A stretch of DNA of 64,000 bases from Maribacter thermophilus (GTDB taxonomy: Bacteria; Bacteroidota; Bacteroidia; Flavobacteriales; Flavobacteriaceae). The translations under genes were made by a program, and so were the position numbers. Position 1 is the first letter of the stretch, and each line of letters opens with the position of its first letter. Below, piece after piece: positions 35,442 through 45,141 of this stretch. The stretch covers positions 1,278,402 through 1,342,401 of the forward strand of contig NZ_LDAS01000001.1 in assembly GCF_001020565.1 (NCBI RefSeq), in the 5' to 3' direction. Under the pieces are notes generated by a model. The model was not told where the DNA came from. It did no database searches and saw only the letters and a program-made list of their open reading frames with translations.

Positions 35442-36590
35442 ATGAAATCGTATATATATAAAATATTATTACTAGCCATAGTTTACGGCGCATCGGGTTG
35501 TGGAGAAAATAAAGATACCACCACAAAAAATGAAAACGGCCTAGATAGCGGCAACTCATCCGTTATAAAAGTTACCCAAGATCAGTTTAACAAATTGGAT
35601 ATGCAATTGGGCGCTTTGGAAAAAAAGTCCTTTCCAATAATAATAAGTGCCAATGGCATGATAGATGTACCGCCCGAAAATAAAGCGGTGGTAAACGCCA
35701 CCATGGGCGGTTATATAAAAACGACCCCATTTTTAATTGGTGATAAAGTTAAGAAGGGACAAACATTGGTGACCATAGAAAACCCTGAATTTATAAGCCT
35801 TCAACAACAATACATGGAAGTAAACGAACAACTGGGGTTTTTAAGGGCAGAATATGAACGACATAAGATTATGCAAGCAGAGAATATTACCTCGCAGAAA
35901 AACTTCTTAAAAGCGGAAAGCGACTATAAATCTGCTGTGGCAAAACATACCGGCCTCGAAAAGCAATTAAAAATGCTCAACATTTCACCGACAAACGTAA
36001 AAGCCGGAAAATTAGTTTCTTATGTAACGATAAATGCGCCTATTTCGGGTAGTATTACCAGTGTAAACGTCACCAAGGGCACCTATGTCTCCCCTGCCAC
36101 CCCGATTATGGAAATAATAGATAACAGCCATGTGCACTTAGAGCTCAATGTATTTGAAAAAGATATTATGAACGTAAAGAAAGAACAAAAAATAATCTTT
36201 ACTATTCCCGAGGCCTCCAATAAAAAATATAAGGCGAAAGTACATTTGGTAGGTACGGCCATTGAAAAGAACAGGACCATTAAAGTACATGGGCACCTAG
36301 AGGACGAGGACGAAGAAAACTTTTTGACGGGCATGTTCGTAGAAGCTGAAATAATTACAGAAGAAACCCTATTAAATGCATTGCCCAGTACAGCGGTCGT
36401 AAAAACAAATGACCATAATACCGTATTGTTATTGGACAAAAAAGAAGGTGATACATATTATTTTACGCAAAATATAGTTAAAGTAAGTAACGATGCATAT
36501 AATGGTTATGTACCTATAGACAACAGTAGTGACTTTCAGCCGGACACTCAATTTTTGACCTTAGGTTCTTATAACCTTATCACTGAATAA
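35442..36590 (+). CDS. CusB/HlyD-type efflux periplasmic adaptor lipoprotein
   Basis: 382 residues with a lipoprotein signal (LLLAIVYGASGC, acylated Cys20). Then come a lipoyl/barrel-sandwich half (GYIKTTPFLIGDKVKKGQTL), an alpha-helical hairpin (about 125-190), the second lipoyl half (INAPISGSITSVNVTKGTYV) and beta-barrel/membrane-proximal domains. It links the CusA pump to the outer-membrane duct. It lies 10 bases after the pump gene, so both are one unit. No His/Met-rich N-terminal metal chaperone segment is evident. Confidence 0.93.
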   Translation: MKSYIYKILLLAIVYGASGCGENKDTTTKNENGLDSGNSSVIKVTQDQFNKLDMQLGALEKKSFPIIISANGMIDVPPENKAVVNATMGGYIKTTPFLIGDKVKKGQTLVTIENPEFISLQQQYMEVNEQLGFLRAEYERHKIMQAENITSQKNFLKAESDYKSAVAKHTGLEKQLKMLNISPTNVKAGKLVSYVTINAPISGSITSVNVTKGTYVSPATPIMEIIDNSHVHLELNVFEKDIMNVKKEQKIIFTIPEASNKKYKAKVHLVGTAIEKNRTIKVHGHLEDEDEENFLTGMFVEAEIITEETLLNALPSTAVVKTNDHNTVLLLDKKEGDTYYFTQNIVKVSNDAYNGYVPIDNSSDFQPDTQFLTLGSYNLITE

Positions 36591-36671
36591 CATTTCTTTT
36601 GAAAATAGGTATTATATGTTACATGGTTCTGAAGTACAAAATGACCAAAACATTATTAAATAGAAAATAAA

Positions 36672-37115
36672 GTGAACAGAAAGATAAAATTGATCGTAGT
36701 GCTTTTTATGACCGGTCTAACGACATTATGTGCCCAAGACTGGAAACATGATTTTGAAGAAGCCAAAGAGATTGCCTCTAAAGAGGACAAAACTATTATT
36801 CTTGTTTTTCAGGGATCCGATTGGTGTGCCCCCTGCATAAAACTGGATAGGGAGGTATGGAGCACCAAAGAGTTTCAAACATATGCCAAGGAACATTATA
36901 TAATGCTTCAGGCGGATTTTCCCAGAAGAAAGAAAAACAAATTGCCCGAAGAGCAACTGAATGCCAATAAAAAATTGGCCGAACAATACAATCAAATGGG
37001 GGTGTTTCCTTTAGTAGTGGTATTGGACAAAGATGGAAACGTTTTAGGCGAAACAAGTTACAAGAAAATGGGACCAAAAAAATACATCGCCCTACTAAAC
37101 AATTTTATAAAATAA
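36672..37115 (+). CDS. secreted thioredoxin-family protein
   Basis: 147 residues starting with GTG at 36672. Signal peptide (MNRKIKLIVVLFMTGLTTLCAQ), then a thioredoxin fold with GSDWCAPCIKLDREVW (CAPC) and VFPLVVVLDKDGNVLG. Similar proteins occur at the head of ApbE/DUF4266/DUF3570 gene groups. It ends one base before apbE. It probably acts in the periplasm on disulfides of the neighbouring products (the DUF4266-like protein ends in a Cys-Gly-Cys), re-reduced by DsbD. Confidence 0.87.
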   Translation: MNRKIKLIVVLFMTGLTTLCAQDWKHDFEEAKEIASKEDKTIILVFQGSDWCAPCIKLDREVWSTKEFQTYAKEHYIMLQADFPRRKKNKLPEEQLNANKKLAEQYNQMGVFPLVVVLDKDGNVLGETSYKKMGPKKYIALLNNFIK

Positions 37116-37116
37116 T

Positions 37117-38097
37117 TTGAAAAAGCTTTTACTCATAGCGCTTGTCTTTTGTTGTAACATTGCTTTAGGGCAACAGAATTATCTGAGAACCCTAAAGTTA
37201 ATGGGGAGCCGTTTTGATATCACCGTTGTGGCCAACGATTCGGTTACCGCCAATGGTTATATAAGTGATGCAGTAGCAGAAATAACGCGAATAGAAAAGC
37301 TCATATCTTCTTGGGACAAAAATTCTCAAACCTCTGAAATTAATAGAAACGCTGGTATAAAACCGGTAAAAGTGGCCCCTGAACTCTATGCACTGATAAA
37401 AAGGGCCATTGGTATTTCTAAACTTACCGATGGTGCCTTCGATATTAGTTATGCCTCTATGGACCGTATCTGGAAATTTGATGGTAGCATGACGGTTATG
37501 CCCTCTAAGGAGGAAATAAAATCCTCGGTGGCCAAGGTCGGGTTTCAGAATATTGTTTTAAATGACGAAGAAAGATCTGTTTTTCTAAAACTACCGGGAA
37601 TGAAAATTGGTTTTGGTGCCATCGGAAAGGGATACGCCGCGGATATGGCCAAAAAATTATTGATGAGCAAAGGTGTTGTTGCCGGCATCATCAATGCTTC
37701 GGGAGACATGAACACATGGGGCAAACAACCGAATGGAAATGATTGGAAAGTAGCCATTACCAACCCTTTGGACAAAAATAAGGTCTTTGCATTACTGCCC
37801 ATTACCAACGGGGCCGTGGTTACCTCTGGCAACTACGAAAAGTATGTAAACTTTAACGGTAAAAGATATAGTCACATTATAGATCCCAGAAGCGGGTATC
37901 CGTCTAGTGGAATTATCAGTGTTACCGTATTTGCCCCTAAAGCAGAATTGGCAGATGCCCTTGCCACCTCCGTTTTTGTAATGGGAAAAGACATAGGTCT
38001 TGATAGAATAAACCAAATGCCAAAAATTGAGTGCATCATCATTGATGATAAAGGCAATATTTCAAAATCGAAGCATATAGAAATAGAAAAATTATGA
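37117..38097 (+). CDS. apbE: FAD:protein FMN transferase ApbE
   Basis: 326 residues with a signal peptide (KKLLLIALVFCCNIALGQQ) and TTG start at 37117. Family motifs: LMGSRFDITVVAND, LTDGAFDISYASM, FGAIGKGYAADMAKK and the flavin/metal region GAVVTSGNYEKYV, YSHIIDPRSGYPSSG. It covalently attaches FMN from FAD to Thr/Ser of periplasmic proteins. It overlaps the DUF4266-like gene by four bases (ATGA), which makes that product and the DUF3570-like protein candidate partners. Confidence 0.95.
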   Translation: MKKLLLIALVFCCNIALGQQNYLRTLKLMGSRFDITVVANDSVTANGYISDAVAEITRIEKLISSWDKNSQTSEINRNAGIKPVKVAPELYALIKRAIGISKLTDGAFDISYASMDRIWKFDGSMTVMPSKEEIKSSVAKVGFQNIVLNDEERSVFLKLPGMKIGFGAIGKGYAADMAKKLLMSKGVVAGIINASGDMNTWGKQPNGNDWKVAITNPLDKNKVFALLPITNGAVVTSGNYEKYVNFNGKRYSHIIDPRSGYPSSGIISVTVFAPKAELADALATSVFVMGKDIGLDRINQMPKIECIIIDDKGNISKSKHIEIEKL

Positions 38098-38306
38098 TAA
38101 AAAAAGCATTAATGTTTGCCGTTATACTCAGTTCTTTTAGCAGCTGTGTCGTGGTAAAGGAATATGACAAAGTTAATCTCAATGACCCCGATATGATACT
38201 CGCCGATAAAAATTGCGACCGTAACGTGTCTACCATGCATTCGTACCGCGAAGCGGCCTCTGGTGCCAATGGGGGAAAAACCGGAGGAGGCTGCGGTTGC
38301 AATTAA
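38094..38306 (+). CDS. small DUF4266-like lipoprotein with Gly-rich Cys tail
   Basis: 70 residues: lipoprotein signal (AVILSSFSSC), a short middle (EYDKVNLNDPDMILADKNC) and the DUF4266 ending (YREAASGANGGKTGGGCGCN). The family is defined by this C-terminal ASG...GGGCGCN tail and usually sits beside apbE and DUF3570 genes. The ASGAN stretch resembles the SGA-containing ApbE target motif but lacks the acceptor Ser/Thr right after the Ala; Thr in GGKT follows a few residues later. Whether it is flavinylated is unknown. Coupled by four bases to apbE. Confidence 0.85.
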   Translation: MIKKALMFAVILSSFSSCVVVKEYDKVNLNDPDMILADKNCDRNVSTMHSYREAASGANGGKTGGGCGCN

Positions 38307-38329
38307 TAATCTAGTAACGGTAACAAACC

Positions 38330-39640
38330 ATGAAACAATTAAAATATTATTTATTCTTATTATCGGCATTAACGTACCTATCTCTTCTTTCGCAAGAAAC
38401 GGGTGACGTTTCATCCTACAAAAAACGTGTTTTGGAAAGTACGGAAGTAGACTTTTTAACAAGCTATTACTCCCAAGATGGCGACAATGCGGCCGTAAGC
38501 GGTGGTGTTGGTACAGAGGAGCTAACGGACGTAACGGGAACATTTGTTGTTTCCATACCATTGAACGACGATGATGTCTTAACCATAGATGCAGGGGTAT
38601 CTGCCTATACTTCGGCTTCTTCCAGTAATGTAAACCCTTTTGACGGTTCGGAAGCCGCCGACCCTTTTGTGGCCAGTTCCGGAGCCTCTAGATCGGATAC
38701 TTGGGTAAATTTTACCGGCTCTTACAGTCATAGTTCCGACGATAGAAATGATATTTGGTCGGCCAAAGTGTCCGTCTCTTCCGAGTACGATTATTTCTCT
38801 TTCGGTTTTGGTGGAGGATACACTAAACTTTTCAACGAAAAAAATACCGAAGTAAGTGTCAACGGAAATATTTATCTAGATTCTTGGAAAACTATATACC
38901 CCTTTGAACTAAGACCTTTTGGAAACAATGGCATCGGCTTTTTTAGACCTACCGAAATAACGGGAAATACCGCTTACAATCCCAATTTCACCGAATTTGA
39001 CAAAGACAACAGAAACTCTTACTCTTTAGGTTTTGGTTTTTCTCAAATACTGCATAAGAATGTGCAAGGTTCCCTGGCCTTGGATTTTGTTAAACAGGAA
39101 GGTTTGTTGTCCACTCCTTTTCAGCGCGTATATTTCAGTGATGTAGCCGATAGTTTTATCGAAGACTTTCATTTGGCCGACGATGTGGAGCGCCTACCCG
39201 ATAGCCGATTTAAAATTGCCATGGGAGGAAGATTGCATTGGTATGTAAACGAAACAGTAACGGTACGTACTTTTTATCGTTATTATTTTGATGATTGGGG
39301 CATTAACTCACATACGGCAAGTATTGAAGTTCCTGTAAAGATTACCGATAAATTTACCCTGTATCCCTCTTATAGGTTTTACAATCAGACAATGGCAGAT
39401 TACTTTGCCCCTTACGAAACCCATTTATCAACAGAAGAGTTTTACACCTCCGATTATGACCTTTCTGAATATTCCGCCAACCAGTTTGGTTTTGGTGTCT
39501 CTTACACCGATATATTTACCAGCGCACATCTTTGGCGTCTTGGTTTAAAGAGTATCGACCTAAAATATTACAAGTACGATAGAGACACTACTTTCTCCTC
39601 AGGTATAGTTACCGCAGGTTTTAAATTTGTAGTGGACTGA
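38330..39640 (+). CDS. DUF3570-like beta-barrel outer-membrane protein
   Basis: 436 residues with a signal peptide (YYLFLLSALTYLSLLSQ) and typical DUF3570 features: RVLESTEVDFLTSYYSQDGDNAAV, an early Ser/Thr/Asp-rich loop, and many alternating aromatic beta strands ending in YKYDRDTTFSSGIVTAGFKFVVD, an outer-membrane barrel ending in a hydrophobic residue pattern. It follows the DUF4266-like lipoprotein by 23 bases and is the last gene of the rightward block. It probably forms the outer-membrane partner of the ApbE-dependent redox system. Confidence 0.85.
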   Translation: MKQLKYYLFLLSALTYLSLLSQETGDVSSYKKRVLESTEVDFLTSYYSQDGDNAAVSGGVGTEELTDVTGTFVVSIPLNDDDVLTIDAGVSAYTSASSSNVNPFDGSEAADPFVASSGASRSDTWVNFTGSYSHSSDDRNDIWSAKVSVSSEYDYFSFGFGGGYTKLFNEKNTEVSVNGNIYLDSWKTIYPFELRPFGNNGIGFFRPTEITGNTAYNPNFTEFDKDNRNSYSLGFGFSQILHKNVQGSLALDFVKQEGLLSTPFQRVYFSDVADSFIEDFHLADDVERLPDSRFKIAMGGRLHWYVNETVTVRTFYRYYFDDWGINSHTASIEVPVKITDKFTLYPSYRFYNQTMADYFAPYETHLSTEEFYTSDYDLSEYSANQFGFGVSYTDIFTSAHLWRLGLKSIDLKYYKYDRDTTFSSGIVTAGFKFVVD

Positions 39641-39666
39641 TCCTGTAAAAGAAAGCACCTTATTGG

Positions 39667-40980
39667 TTAAATAGATAAATTTCCTGCGAGTTGCTTCAGT
39701 ACAATTTCTGATACTTTCGCCTGAAATTTGGCATTACTAAAGCGTACTTTAGCGTTTATGTAGTTTAATTGGGCCGTTCTAAACTCTATGGTGGGTATAA
39801 TACCTATTCTATATTTCTCTACGGTAATGTCCAAATTTTCTTTGGCAATGGCCTCGTTATTACCTTCTAGCTCTATTAGACTGATATTTGTGAGATAGGT
39901 TTGGTAGGTAGTACCCAAAAGAGCCAAAAGTTCTTGTTTTTGTTTTGCAATTTCTACCTCTGTGTTCTCGATGTTCAGTTTTCCTATCTTCTCGCTTCTA
40001 TTTTGATTAAAACCATCGAACAAATTCAGGGTTGCCCCAAAACCATAACTGAATCCCCGAGATTCAGAACTGGTATTAAACCCAAGGCTAGATTCCGATT
40101 TACCAAAATCATAACCTGTAGTAGCATATATGGTAGGGTACCTGGCAGCTTTCACCTGTTTTAATTCCAGTTCGGCTATTCTTTTATTTATTTCCATGGC
40201 CAATAATTGCGGATTCTCATTGAGCACCATAGTCTCAAGATCGGGCAACAATAGACTTTCGTCCACAAAAATCTCGGGAGACACCTTAAAATCGGTATCC
40301 AAGTCACGCGCCAGTTGTTGGTTAAGTTGAATCTTAGTATTCGCATATAGTTCTTTCTGACGCTTCATTAAGGTCAAATCCGTATTCAGGTCCACTTCGG
40401 CATTTAACACCTCTAGTTTAGAGGCCTTTCCAATGGTAAACCTGTTCTGCGCCAACTCTACCCTTTGCTTCGATATTATAATGGTACTGTCCAGTGCAGA
40501 TAGTTGCTGTTGTTGCTGTACCAGATCGTAATACGTAACCATTACATCACCTACCGTAGATAAAATTACCTGCTTTAGCTCGGCATCGCCCAACTTTTTA
40601 TTTTCTTTTAATTGCTCATAATTGGCGAACATACCAAACCCGTCGAACAAGGTCCAATCCAAGGCAACCCCATAATCCAAACTACTGTTTCTGGCATTGT
40701 CCAGTTCCACAACGGAACCGTCAGAACGTGTCTGTGAGCTATTTTGAACACTATTGTCATCGGTAATACTGGCTTCAACATATGGCAACATACCTGCAAA
40801 ACCAGGACTAACCCCATATTCATCGATCTTTACACCGTTGGAGGCGATAATAATATCATAGTTATTCTTTAAAGCCAACTTTACCGTCTCATCAACGGTA
40901 AGGATCTCTTGGGAAAAACCTGTGACAATAGAACTAAATAAAACAACTACTGATAAAAGAATACGGTTATGGTATGGCAT
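39667..40980 (-). CDS. TolC family outer-membrane efflux protein
   Basis: 437 residues with a signal peptide (ILLSVVVLFSSIVTGFSQ) and the two-fold OEP repeat of long helices (LALKNNYDIIIASNGVKI, QNRFTIGKASKLEVLNAEVDLNT; second repeat VEKYRIGIIPTIEFRTAQLNY). It forms the outer-membrane exit duct of the RND pump encoded directly upstream (start one base after the RND stop). Last gene of a leftward three-gene operon that converges on the DUF3570-like gene. Confidence 0.93.
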   Translation of the reverse strand: MPYHNRILLSVVVLFSSIVTGFSQEILTVDETVKLALKNNYDIIIASNGVKIDEYGVSPGFAGMLPYVEASITDDNSVQNSSQTRSDGSVVELDNARNSSLDYGVALDWTLFDGFGMFANYEQLKENKKLGDAELKQVILSTVGDVMVTYYDLVQQQQQLSALDSTIIISKQRVELAQNRFTIGKASKLEVLNAEVDLNTDLTLMKRQKELYANTKIQLNQQLARDLDTDFKVSPEIFVDESLLLPDLETMVLNENPQLLAMEINKRIAELELKQVKAARYPTIYATTGYDFGKSESSLGFNTSSESRGFSYGFGATLNLFDGFNQNRSEKIGKLNIENTEVEIAKQKQELLALLGTTYQTYLTNISLIELEGNNEAIAKENLDITVEKYRIGIIPTIEFRTAQLNYINAKVRFSNAKFQAKVSEIVLKQLAGNLSI

Positions 40981-40981
40981 T

Positions 40982-43900
40982 TTAATTACTTTCTAATACT
41001 TTAAACTCCGGTCTTTCTACCCTATCTCTTGACCATAGATAGTAAAGGGCAGGTATCACAAATAAGGTCAGCACCAATGAAAACATGGTTCCGCCGATAA
41101 TAACGACCCCCATACCAATTCTACTGGTAGATGCTGCACCCAAAGAAAGCGCAATAGGCAATGCCCCGAGTGCAATGGTTAAACTGGTCATTAAAATAGG
41201 TCTTAACCTAGATTCGGAAGCCTTTAAAATAGCCTCATTTTTTGGCATGCCCTGCTCTCTTAGCTGATTCGCGAACTCTACGATCAAGATTCCGTTTTTG
41301 GTCACCAGACCGATCAACATAATGGTTCCGATCTGACTAAAAATATTCCAAGACTGCCCAAACAACCATAACGAGAACATGGCCCCGGCCACGGCCATAG
41401 GCACCGTTAGAATAATAATAAACGGATCTACAAAGCTTTCGAACTGGGCGGCCAAGATCAAGAATATTAACAACAACGCCAATCCGAAGGCGAACAAGGT
41501 ATTGGAACTACTTTCTACAAAATCTCTAGATTCACCACCCAGATCTGTGGTAAAAGAATCGTCCAAGACCCGTTCTTTAATGGCCTCCATAGCCTCTATA
41601 CCGTCATTTATGGTCTTACCCTCTGCAAGGTTTGCCGATATGGTCGCGGACATATATCTGTTATTATGATACAATTGTGGCGGACTACTATGCTCTGTAG
41701 TTTCTACCAAATTGTCCAATTGGATCAGTAGCCCATCTTTGTTTTTTACAAAAATTGAAGTCAGGTCTACCGGTGCGTCCCTATCCTTTTTATCGAACTG
41801 ACCAATTACCTGATATTGTTTTCCGTTCATTAAAAAATAACCAAAACGTTGACCACTAAGAGACAATTGTAAGGTTTGTGCCACGTCCAATACCGAAACG
41901 CCAAGACTTTCGGCTTTCTCCCTATTTATGTTCACATAAATCTCAGGTTTATCGAACTTGAGGTTCACATCTACAAAAGAGAATGTTTCATCTTGCTCCG
42001 CCTCTTTCATAAACTCGGGAATCTTTTCTTTCAGCTTTTCGAAGTTCTGGGCCTGAATAATAAACTGGATCGGTGGCCCTCCCCTTCTGTTCACTGAAAT
42101 TGTCGGCTTTTCCGATACGTTTGATTTACCTCCCACATAAGCTTTGGCCCATCTGCCGAGGTCCTCGGCAATCTCGTGCTGTGTACGTTCCCGCTCACTT
42201 GGATCCACCAGGGCAATATTTGCCCTACCGCTATTTACCGAAGAAGAACCAAAACCAGGGGATGTAAGCACCAGACTCACCTTTTTTTCAGGAATGGAAT
42301 CGTTTATCAAATTGGTAATATCGGTCATTAAACGATCCATATATTCATAGGACGATCCCTCGGGCGCCGTAACGCTCAACCGAACAAAACTACGGTCATC
42401 ATATGGAGCCGTTTCTTTCGGAAGTAAAATATAGAACAGTGCTATTAAGCCCAGACAAACAAATAAAATAGGAAAGCTAAGCCACTTTCTTTTCATAAAA
42501 ACCCGTAGCGATTCCGCATAAGATTCATTCATTTTAACAAAGTACTTCTCGGTAAAATGATAAAATTTAGATTGCTTTTGTTTACCCGGTTTTATCAAAT
42601 AGGCATTTAACATCGGTGTCAACGAAAGCGATACAAAGGCCGAAACCAGTACCGCGGCACCGAGCACCACCCCAAACTCCCTGAACAACCTACCCACGAA
42701 GCCCTCTAAAAATATAACAGGTAGAAAAACGGCCGCCAAGGTTATGGAGATAGAAATAACGGCAAAAAATATTTCGTTAGATCCTTTAATAGCAGCTTCT
42801 ATGGGGCTCATGCCCTCCTCTACCTTTTTATAAATATTCTCGGTAACCACGATACCATCATCCACTACCAAGCCCGTGGCCAGTACAATGGCCAACAATG
42901 TCAATACATTTATAGAGAAACCAAAGAGCCACATGATAAAGAAAGTAGCGATCAAAGAAACAGGAATATCTATTAGCGGACGCAGGGCCATAGACCAATT
43001 TCTAAAAAACAAATAGATAACCAGAATAACCAGGATTATAGAAATTATCAGGGTTTCTACCACCTCTGTAACCGCACGCCTTACGAAAACGGTATCGTCT
43101 ATAACCACATTGAGTTTAAACCCTTCCGGAAGGTCTTTTTTCAGTTTTTCATACTCCTCATAAAAGGCATCGGCAATTTCCAAATAATTGGTACCCGGTT
43201 GTGGAATTACCGCCGTTGCTACCATTGGCTGACCAGAATCGCTCATTTTGGTCTCCATATTTTCTCCTTCCAACGAAGCCTTGCCTATATCACTAAGGCG
43301 AACAAGCTTCTCGCCCTCGGCCATGATAATAATGTTGTTAAACTGTTCCTCGGTCTGTAGGTTTCCTATGGTCTTAACGGCCAATTCGGTATTGGTACCC
43401 GTAAGTTTTCCCGAAGGCAGTTCTACATTTTGGGCCAACAGGGCATTACGTACATCGGCAACGGTAAGTCCGTAGGAAGCTAGTTTCAAAGGGTCTATCC
43501 ACAGCCTCATGGCATATCTACGTTGCCCCCATATCTGAACACTACTTACCCCGGGGATCGTCTCTATACGTTGTGCAATGACATTTTCGGCATAATCGGA
43601 CAATTCTAAAATATTCCGATCATCACTTTGTACGGTCATAGAAAGTATACGTTGTGCATCGGCATCTGATTTGGATACTACCGGGGCCGAGTCCAAATCA
43701 TCTGGAAGGCTTCTGACCGCCTGTGAGACCTTATCCCTTACATCATTTGCGGCATCTTCCAGATCCTTGTCCAAATCAAACTCTATACTAATAGAACTGG
43801 ACCCCTGTACACTGGAAGAAGAAATATTTCGAATACCATCTATAGAGTTAATGGCCTTTTCCAGGGGTTCGGTAATCTGCGATTCGATAATATCTGCATT

Positions 43901-44062
43901 GGCTCCGGAATAGCTTGTTCTAACCGATACTTGAGCGGGATCGATGGAAGGAAACTCACGTATGCCCAAATAGGTGTACCCAATAAGACCGAACAATACG
44001 ATGGCAATGTTCATTACAATAGCAAGAACCGGGCGCTTTATGCTTAAGGTAGATAAATTCAT
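40982..44062 (-). CDS. RND multidrug efflux permease (HAE1/AcrB family)
   Basis: 1026 residues with 12 membrane helices and two large periplasmic loops. Motifs: SIKRPVLAIVMNIAIVLFGLIGY and IREFPSIDPAQVSVRTSYSG at the N-terminus, the TM4 proton-relay GLVVDDGIVVTENIYKK with two Asp, and GLVTKNGILIVEFANQLREQ in the second half. It pumps drugs, detergents or lipids out with H+ uptake. Its ATG overlaps the adaptor stop by one base (TAATG). Differs clearly from the HME-type CusA pump upstream. Confidence 0.95.
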   Translation of the reverse strand: MNLSTLSIKRPVLAIVMNIAIVLFGLIGYTYLGIREFPSIDPAQVSVRTSYSGANADIIESQITEPLEKAINSIDGIRNISSSSVQGSSSISIEFDLDKDLEDAANDVRDKVSQAVRSLPDDLDSAPVVSKSDADAQRILSMTVQSDDRNILELSDYAENVIAQRIETIPGVSSVQIWGQRRYAMRLWIDPLKLASYGLTVADVRNALLAQNVELPSGKLTGTNTELAVKTIGNLQTEEQFNNIIIMAEGEKLVRLSDIGKASLEGENMETKMSDSGQPMVATAVIPQPGTNYLEIADAFYEEYEKLKKDLPEGFKLNVVIDDTVFVRRAVTEVVETLIISIILVILVIYLFFRNWSMALRPLIDIPVSLIATFFIMWLFGFSINVLTLLAIVLATGLVVDDGIVVTENIYKKVEEGMSPIEAAIKGSNEIFFAVISISITLAAVFLPVIFLEGFVGRLFREFGVVLGAAVLVSAFVSLSLTPMLNAYLIKPGKQKQSKFYHFTEKYFVKMNESYAESLRVFMKRKWLSFPILFVCLGLIALFYILLPKETAPYDDRSFVRLSVTAPEGSSYEYMDRLMTDITNLINDSIPEKKVSLVLTSPGFGSSSVNSGRANIALVDPSERERTQHEIAEDLGRWAKAYVGGKSNVSEKPTISVNRRGGPPIQFIIQAQNFEKLKEKIPEFMKEAEQDETFSFVDVNLKFDKPEIYVNINREKAESLGVSVLDVAQTLQLSLSGQRFGYFLMNGKQYQVIGQFDKKDRDAPVDLTSIFVKNKDGLLIQLDNLVETTEHSSPPQLYHNNRYMSATISANLAEGKTINDGIEAMEAIKERVLDDSFTTDLGGESRDFVESSSNTLFAFGLALLLIFLILAAQFESFVDPFIIILTVPMAVAGAMFSLWLFGQSWNIFSQIGTIMLIGLVTKNGILIVEFANQLREQGMPKNEAILKASESRLRPILMTSLTIALGALPIALSLGAASTSRIGMGVVIIGGTMFSLVLTLFVIPALYYLWSRDRVERPEFKVLESN

Positions 44063-45141
44063 TATTTAGCGGGCATTAATTCTGGTTCATCCAATTCTAC
44101 TTCTACTGGCGCACCATTTTTAAGCGCCATTACACCATAGGTGAGAACCGTATCGCCGGCATGCAGACCAGACAATACCCTAACGGAAGAGCCTGTTCTT
44201 GCCCCAATTTCAACATCGATTTCTTTCGCCATACCATTTTCGACAATAAATATCTTTTTACCGTTTTGAACAGGTATCAATGCTTCGGAAGGCACCAATA
44301 AGGCATCTTCAATGGTTTCCAATGGCAGTACCACGTTCGCATAGGCTCCCGGATAAAGATGCCCCTCGGCATTATCGGCCACTGCACGCATTTTCAATGT
44401 TCTTGTTGCTATCTCCACCTCGGGCTCTACGGCATAAATGGTAGCCGTATACTCCTCTGACGAATCTGATGTAGTAAAGATAAAATCGGAGTTTATATTT
44501 ATTTTGGATGCGTACTTTTCAGGAATAGAGAAGGTTAATTTTAATTTACTGGTGTTCACCAATTTTGCAACGGGTGTCTCAGGGGTTACATACGTTCCCT
44601 TTGAAATGGACCTTAACCCGATCGTACCGGAAAAAGGAGCCCTTATAACGGTCTTTGATAATTGTGCCGCTATTAACGAAGCTTCGGCACTGGCCGATTG
44701 ATAATCGGCACTGGCAATATCGTATTCCTCTTGGCTAATGGCCTGTTTGTCCAATAACAACTGGGCACGCCTTTCGTTTTCAGCCGCCAATTTTTGGGCC
44801 GTTTTCACCTTCGACAGTTGTGCCTGCAGCTCTATGTCGTCTACGGTAAAAAGTACTTGCCCTTGGGCTACCTTACTACCTTCCTTAAAATTGATACTTT
44901 GAACAATACCCGAAATTTCGCTTCTAATCTCTATCTGTTCGTTCGCCTCCAAAGTACCCGATAGCGAAATGTTATCGTTAAACTTTTGGGGCTTTAACAC
45001 CATGCCTTTTACGGTAGTTGCTTTTATGGAACCTTCAGAGCTTTTGGGTTCCCCAATCTTTGAGTTGGTATTAATACGATATATTATCATCCCTCCCAAT
45101 CCTACAATTAAAAGGGTGTAAATAATGTATTTTAGTTTCAT
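44062..45141 (-). CDS. RND efflux periplasmic adaptor (MFP/HlyD family)
   Basis: 359 residues with an N-terminal signal-anchor (IIYTLLIVGLGGMIIYRI), a first lipoyl half (IEIRSEISGIVQSINFKEGSKVAQGQ), a helical hairpin (about 105-155), the second lipoyl half (IRAPFSGTIGLRSISKGTYV) and beta-barrel plus membrane-proximal domains (about 180-345). It bridges pump and duct. First gene of the operon, driven by a -7 element at 45177-45184. No regulator gene (TetR or AraC) is adjacent. Confidence 0.94.
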   Translation of the reverse strand: MKLKYIIYTLLIVGLGGMIIYRINTNSKIGEPKSSEGSIKATTVKGMVLKPQKFNDNISLSGTLEANEQIEIRSEISGIVQSINFKEGSKVAQGQVLFTVDDIELQAQLSKVKTAQKLAAENERRAQLLLDKQAISQEEYDIASADYQSASAEASLIAAQLSKTVIRAPFSGTIGLRSISKGTYVTPETPVAKLVNTSKLKLTFSIPEKYASKININSDFIFTTSDSSEEYTATIYAVEPEVEIATRTLKMRAVADNAEGHLYPGAYANVVLPLETIEDALLVPSEALIPVQNGKKIFIVENGMAKEIDVEIGARTGSSVRVLSGLHAGDTVLTYGVMALKNGAPVEVELDEPELMPAK

